From the NCBI GenBank assembly GCA_902765735.1, contig CACXBB010000032.1, positions 41,214 through 105,213 of the forward strand: a stretch of DNA of 64,000 nucleotides. Reading direction: 5' to 3'. The notes below the pieces were generated by a model. The model did not search any database. It worked only from the letters and a program-made list of their open reading frames with translations, and had not been told where the DNA came from. The stretch is from an uncultured Eubacteriales bacterium (lineage in GTDB: Bacteria > Bacillota > Clostridia > Christensenellales > Aristaeellaceae). The translations under genes and the position numbers were made by a program. This document shows, piece after piece, positions 61,650 through 64,000 of the stretch; the first letter of the stretch is position 1; each line of letters starts with the position of its first letter.

Positions 61650-63905
61650 GACAGCTCCCTCCAGGTCGGGTTGGCGGACGTTCCGGCGGGATCGAAGCCC
61701 AGCTTCACGCCATCGACGCTGCCTCCGTCAATACTGAGGGTGAGGGGGATGAATGGGAGCGGCTCGACAAAGGATGCCCCCACCGTCACGTCACCGTTGC
61801 CCATTGTGAACGTAAAACGATTCGGATTCGATGTGTCCGAAGGAGCCGACAGAACGGTATTCCCCTGTTTGGCCGTCAGGCTGTTCGCTTTACAGCCCCA
61901 ATGCGGCTCGACGGTCACGGCGACCTGTTCGCCCGCCACAGCCCGGGCTTTCGTCAGCAAATCGCCGGAATAGGTCGCGTCACCCGCCTGGATGGAGACA
62001 ACGCTGCCGCCGGTGATGTCGGGATCGATTTTGACGGCGTGGCTATCCACCAGCTCGGCTGTCGTATGTTTTCGCTGTTTAAGCCCTTGCGCACGGCGAA
62101 GCTGTCGACGTCGCTGGTAAAGAACTGCGCGGGGTCCTTGTCCTTAACATATTCCCATATGGCGAAAGCGCCGGAGCAGGGTTGCCCGTATTGATCCACC
62201 TTATACACGCCGATCCGCATGCCATCGACCGGCGAATCAACGCGGATAACATCTCTACCGAGGTAAACGTTGCAGTTGTCGCCGTTCAGGTTCGTGTTGC
62301 CCTGGATCACCGGTTTTCCTTCGACAATCAGGGTGCCCAGGCTGGCATCCACGCCGCCCATGTGCCCACGTTGCCGGTGATGCTGCCGCCCTCCAATGCG
62401 AGGTTGCCGCCGCTGTTCACGATGATGCCGCCCGCGCCTTGGTCGCCGCCGCCGATGCCCGCGCTGAAGCTGCCGGTGGCCTCAACCGTGCCGCCGGTGA
62501 TTTTGATGGTGCCGCCCTTGCTGCTGTGGCCGCCGCCGATGCCCGCGGCGTTTTCGCCGCCGTTGGCCGTGACCGTGCCGCCGCTGATGGTGATATAGCC
62601 GCCAGAGCCGCCGCGGCCGCCGCCGCCGATGCCCGCGCCGCCGACGAGGGACGTGCCGTAGTAACTGCCTTTGGCCGTGATCCTGCCGCCGACGATGGTG
62701 ATGGTGCCCGCGTTTTCATACTCATTGCCGCCGATGCCGACGTTGTAATATTCCATGCTGAGGCCATCGATGGTCAGCGCGCCCGTGCCCGCGCTCTGGG
62801 AGTAGATGGTCAGGCTGCTGCCCGCGGGGACATGGATGCCCTTTTTCGCGTAGAGGGTCGCGCCGTCGCACAGGATCAGGTTGAAACCCTCGCCCGCCTC
62901 GATGCGATTACTGACGGTAACATCCTCCTTCACATAGTACCAGCCGGTGAGGGAGGTCGTCACGGGGGTCAAAGCGGTGATCTCCCGCGCCACGGCGGAC
63001 TGCTCTTTGCCGTCTTTGTCCAGATACCTGACCCGCGTATCGACGAGGGTCGCGCTGACGTCCGTGTCCGCCGCGGGCATGGCAAAGCCGAACGCGCCGT
63101 TTGCATCGAACAGCACGTCCACCTCTTCCCCGCTCTCGGGGGTATAGCTCACCGCACCCAGCACAAAGCCCGCCTCCGCCGCGCTCAGTAAGACGGCATC
63201 GTCTGTGGCAGGGTCAGATTGCCGTTCGCGTCCGGGGTCGCCGCCGCACCGTTGACCATGAAGGTCACCGCGCCCTGGCATCCCGACGTCGAAAGGGTGT
63301 AGGGCGCAAACAGCATGGCCTCGCCGCCGTCCGGGCTCCGGCGAACGGACAGCGCGCCGTCGTCGCTGGTAAAATACGCATCCGGATCCGCGCCGCCGGC
63401 GGGGTAGCCCTGGGTGAACGCGCCGGGCGATTCCATGTCAATGCCGATCGCGGCCTGCGCGTCCAGCGCACCGGTCACCTGGATCTTCCTGCCCGTGGGC
63501 AGATAGACGTTGCCCTGCGTGTTGTTCTGTACGCTCGGGCCGCCGGAGAGGTTGAGCGTGCCGCGGTTGTACACGTCGCCGCCGTCTTCGGCTTTGTTGC
63601 CGGTGATCGCGCCGCCCTCGAGGATGAGCGTGCCCCGGTTGTAGATGCCGCCGCCGCTGCCGGTGTTGTTGCCGCCGGTGATCTTGCCGGTCTTGGCCGT
63701 GCTTTCGTCCTTTACGGTCAGATCGGCGCTCTGCTCCACCCGGATGACGCAGCCGTCGGCCACGGGGGCGTCCAGATCGCGCTGCAGCGTGCGGCCGTTC
63801 AAATCCAGCGTGAGGCTCTTGTCGATGACGATGGGCTTATCCCGCGTGATATCCTTGCACAGCACGATGGTGGCGTCTGCTGCCGCCGCGAGGGCGTCGT
63901 CATAC
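61650..63905 (-). pseudogene. Surface protein with Gly-rich beta-helix repeats, several frameshifts
   Basis: Pieces in different frames join into one protein: 63905-63190 (KDITRDKPIVIDKSLTLDLN, NNTGSGGGIYNRGTLILEGG), 63190-62350 (EAGEGFNLILCDGATLYAKK, then many GTITIVGGRITAKG-type repeats), 62350-62080 (LGTLIVEGKPVIQGNTNLNG) and 62050-61650 (ITGGSVVSIQAGDATYSGDL). At least three frameshifts are needed. Repeats of GGTIKITGGTVEATG type form right-handed beta-helices in adhesins of gut Clostridia. The 5' end is also missing: a TAG sits just before 63905. Confidence 0.75.
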
Positions 63906-64000
63906 TAATCTCAATCTAAAGGGCAACATTTTCACGAGTGGATTTTTCGTCAGGCCAAGGCGAAGGCCCGCAGGCTTAGTGGACCCTAAGCCAAGGGACT
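63906..64000. other. Window end, non-coding with small hairpin
   Basis: GGCTTAG / CTAAGCC hairpin at 63973-63992. AT-rich start then GC-rich end. It flanks the truncated surface protein. No gene is seen. Confidence 0.5.

Overview
The window looks like a chromosomal segment of an uncultured gut or rumen member of the Clostridia (Bacillota). Evidence: strong GGAGG-type ribosome sites, Sec and Tat secreted proteins with AxA or lipobox signals, no outer-membrane genes, Firmicutes families (DUF4491, DUF3021 with LytTR, TnpV, AIM24) and several cell-wall enzymes. GC is high by eye up to about 27.6 kb, clearly lower from about 27.6 to 35 kb, and intermediate with many gene remnants after that. I do not name a genus. 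No intact tRNA or rRNA gene, CRISPR array or replication origin was seen.

Layout. 1-9.3 kb (minus strand): the start of a very acidic exported surface protein, a frameshifted diguanylate cyclase, and an unusual fusion of an APC-type permease with a hybrid histidine kinase. 9.5-14.1 kb (plus): an iron(III)-type ABC importer with a promoter upstream and a terminator downstream. 14.1-15.1 kb (minus): a LytTR regulator and its DUF3021 membrane partner. 15.6-18.8 kb (plus): AIM24 protein, secreted proteins, a 56-residue membrane peptide and a second, orphan DUF3021 protein. 19.2-25.3 kb (minus): a PAS/GGDEF/EAL signalling protein and an L,D-transpeptidase carrying about ten peptidoglycan-binding repeats. 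25.5-27.5 kb: a Tat-exported FAD/FMN flavoprotein.

27.6-35 kb is an accessory patch: a DUF932 gene broken by a stop, a truncated IS3 transposase, 57-bp tandem repeats, a large inverted repeat, a hybrid histidine kinase translationally coupled to a solute-binding protein, a TnpV gene, a tRNA-Val-like 3' remnant and a lone rmlA. 35.9-41 kb holds cell-wall functions (NlpC/P60, GT51 transglycosylase, phage-type amidase), an SDR and a histidine phosphatase. 41.3-46.5 kb is a sugar-type ABC operon whose binding protein has both a lipobox and a C-terminal membrane helix. 46.7-55.5 kb has an M20 peptidase, a His/Gly-rich mini-protein, DUF4491-MATE, a second Tat flavoprotein with FMN and FAD domains in the opposite order, and a CDF metal exporter. 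55.5-56 kb holds remnants of MarR and type II GAPDH genes. 56.3-60.3 kb is a plus-strand operon of small-molecule enzymes. 60.4-64 kb is decayed: IS110, HTH and phosphoesterase remnants and a multiply frameshifted surface protein.

Themes: cell-envelope building and sensing, c-di-GMP signalling, ABC import and extracellular flavin redox. Three families of palindromic repeats are scattered between genes; one further repeat sits in frame inside a gene. No single complete novel defence or biosynthetic system was found. The strongest unusual items are the permease-kinase fusion, the kinase/binding-protein pair, the in-frame repeat insertion in a hydrolase and the composite inverted-repeat elements.
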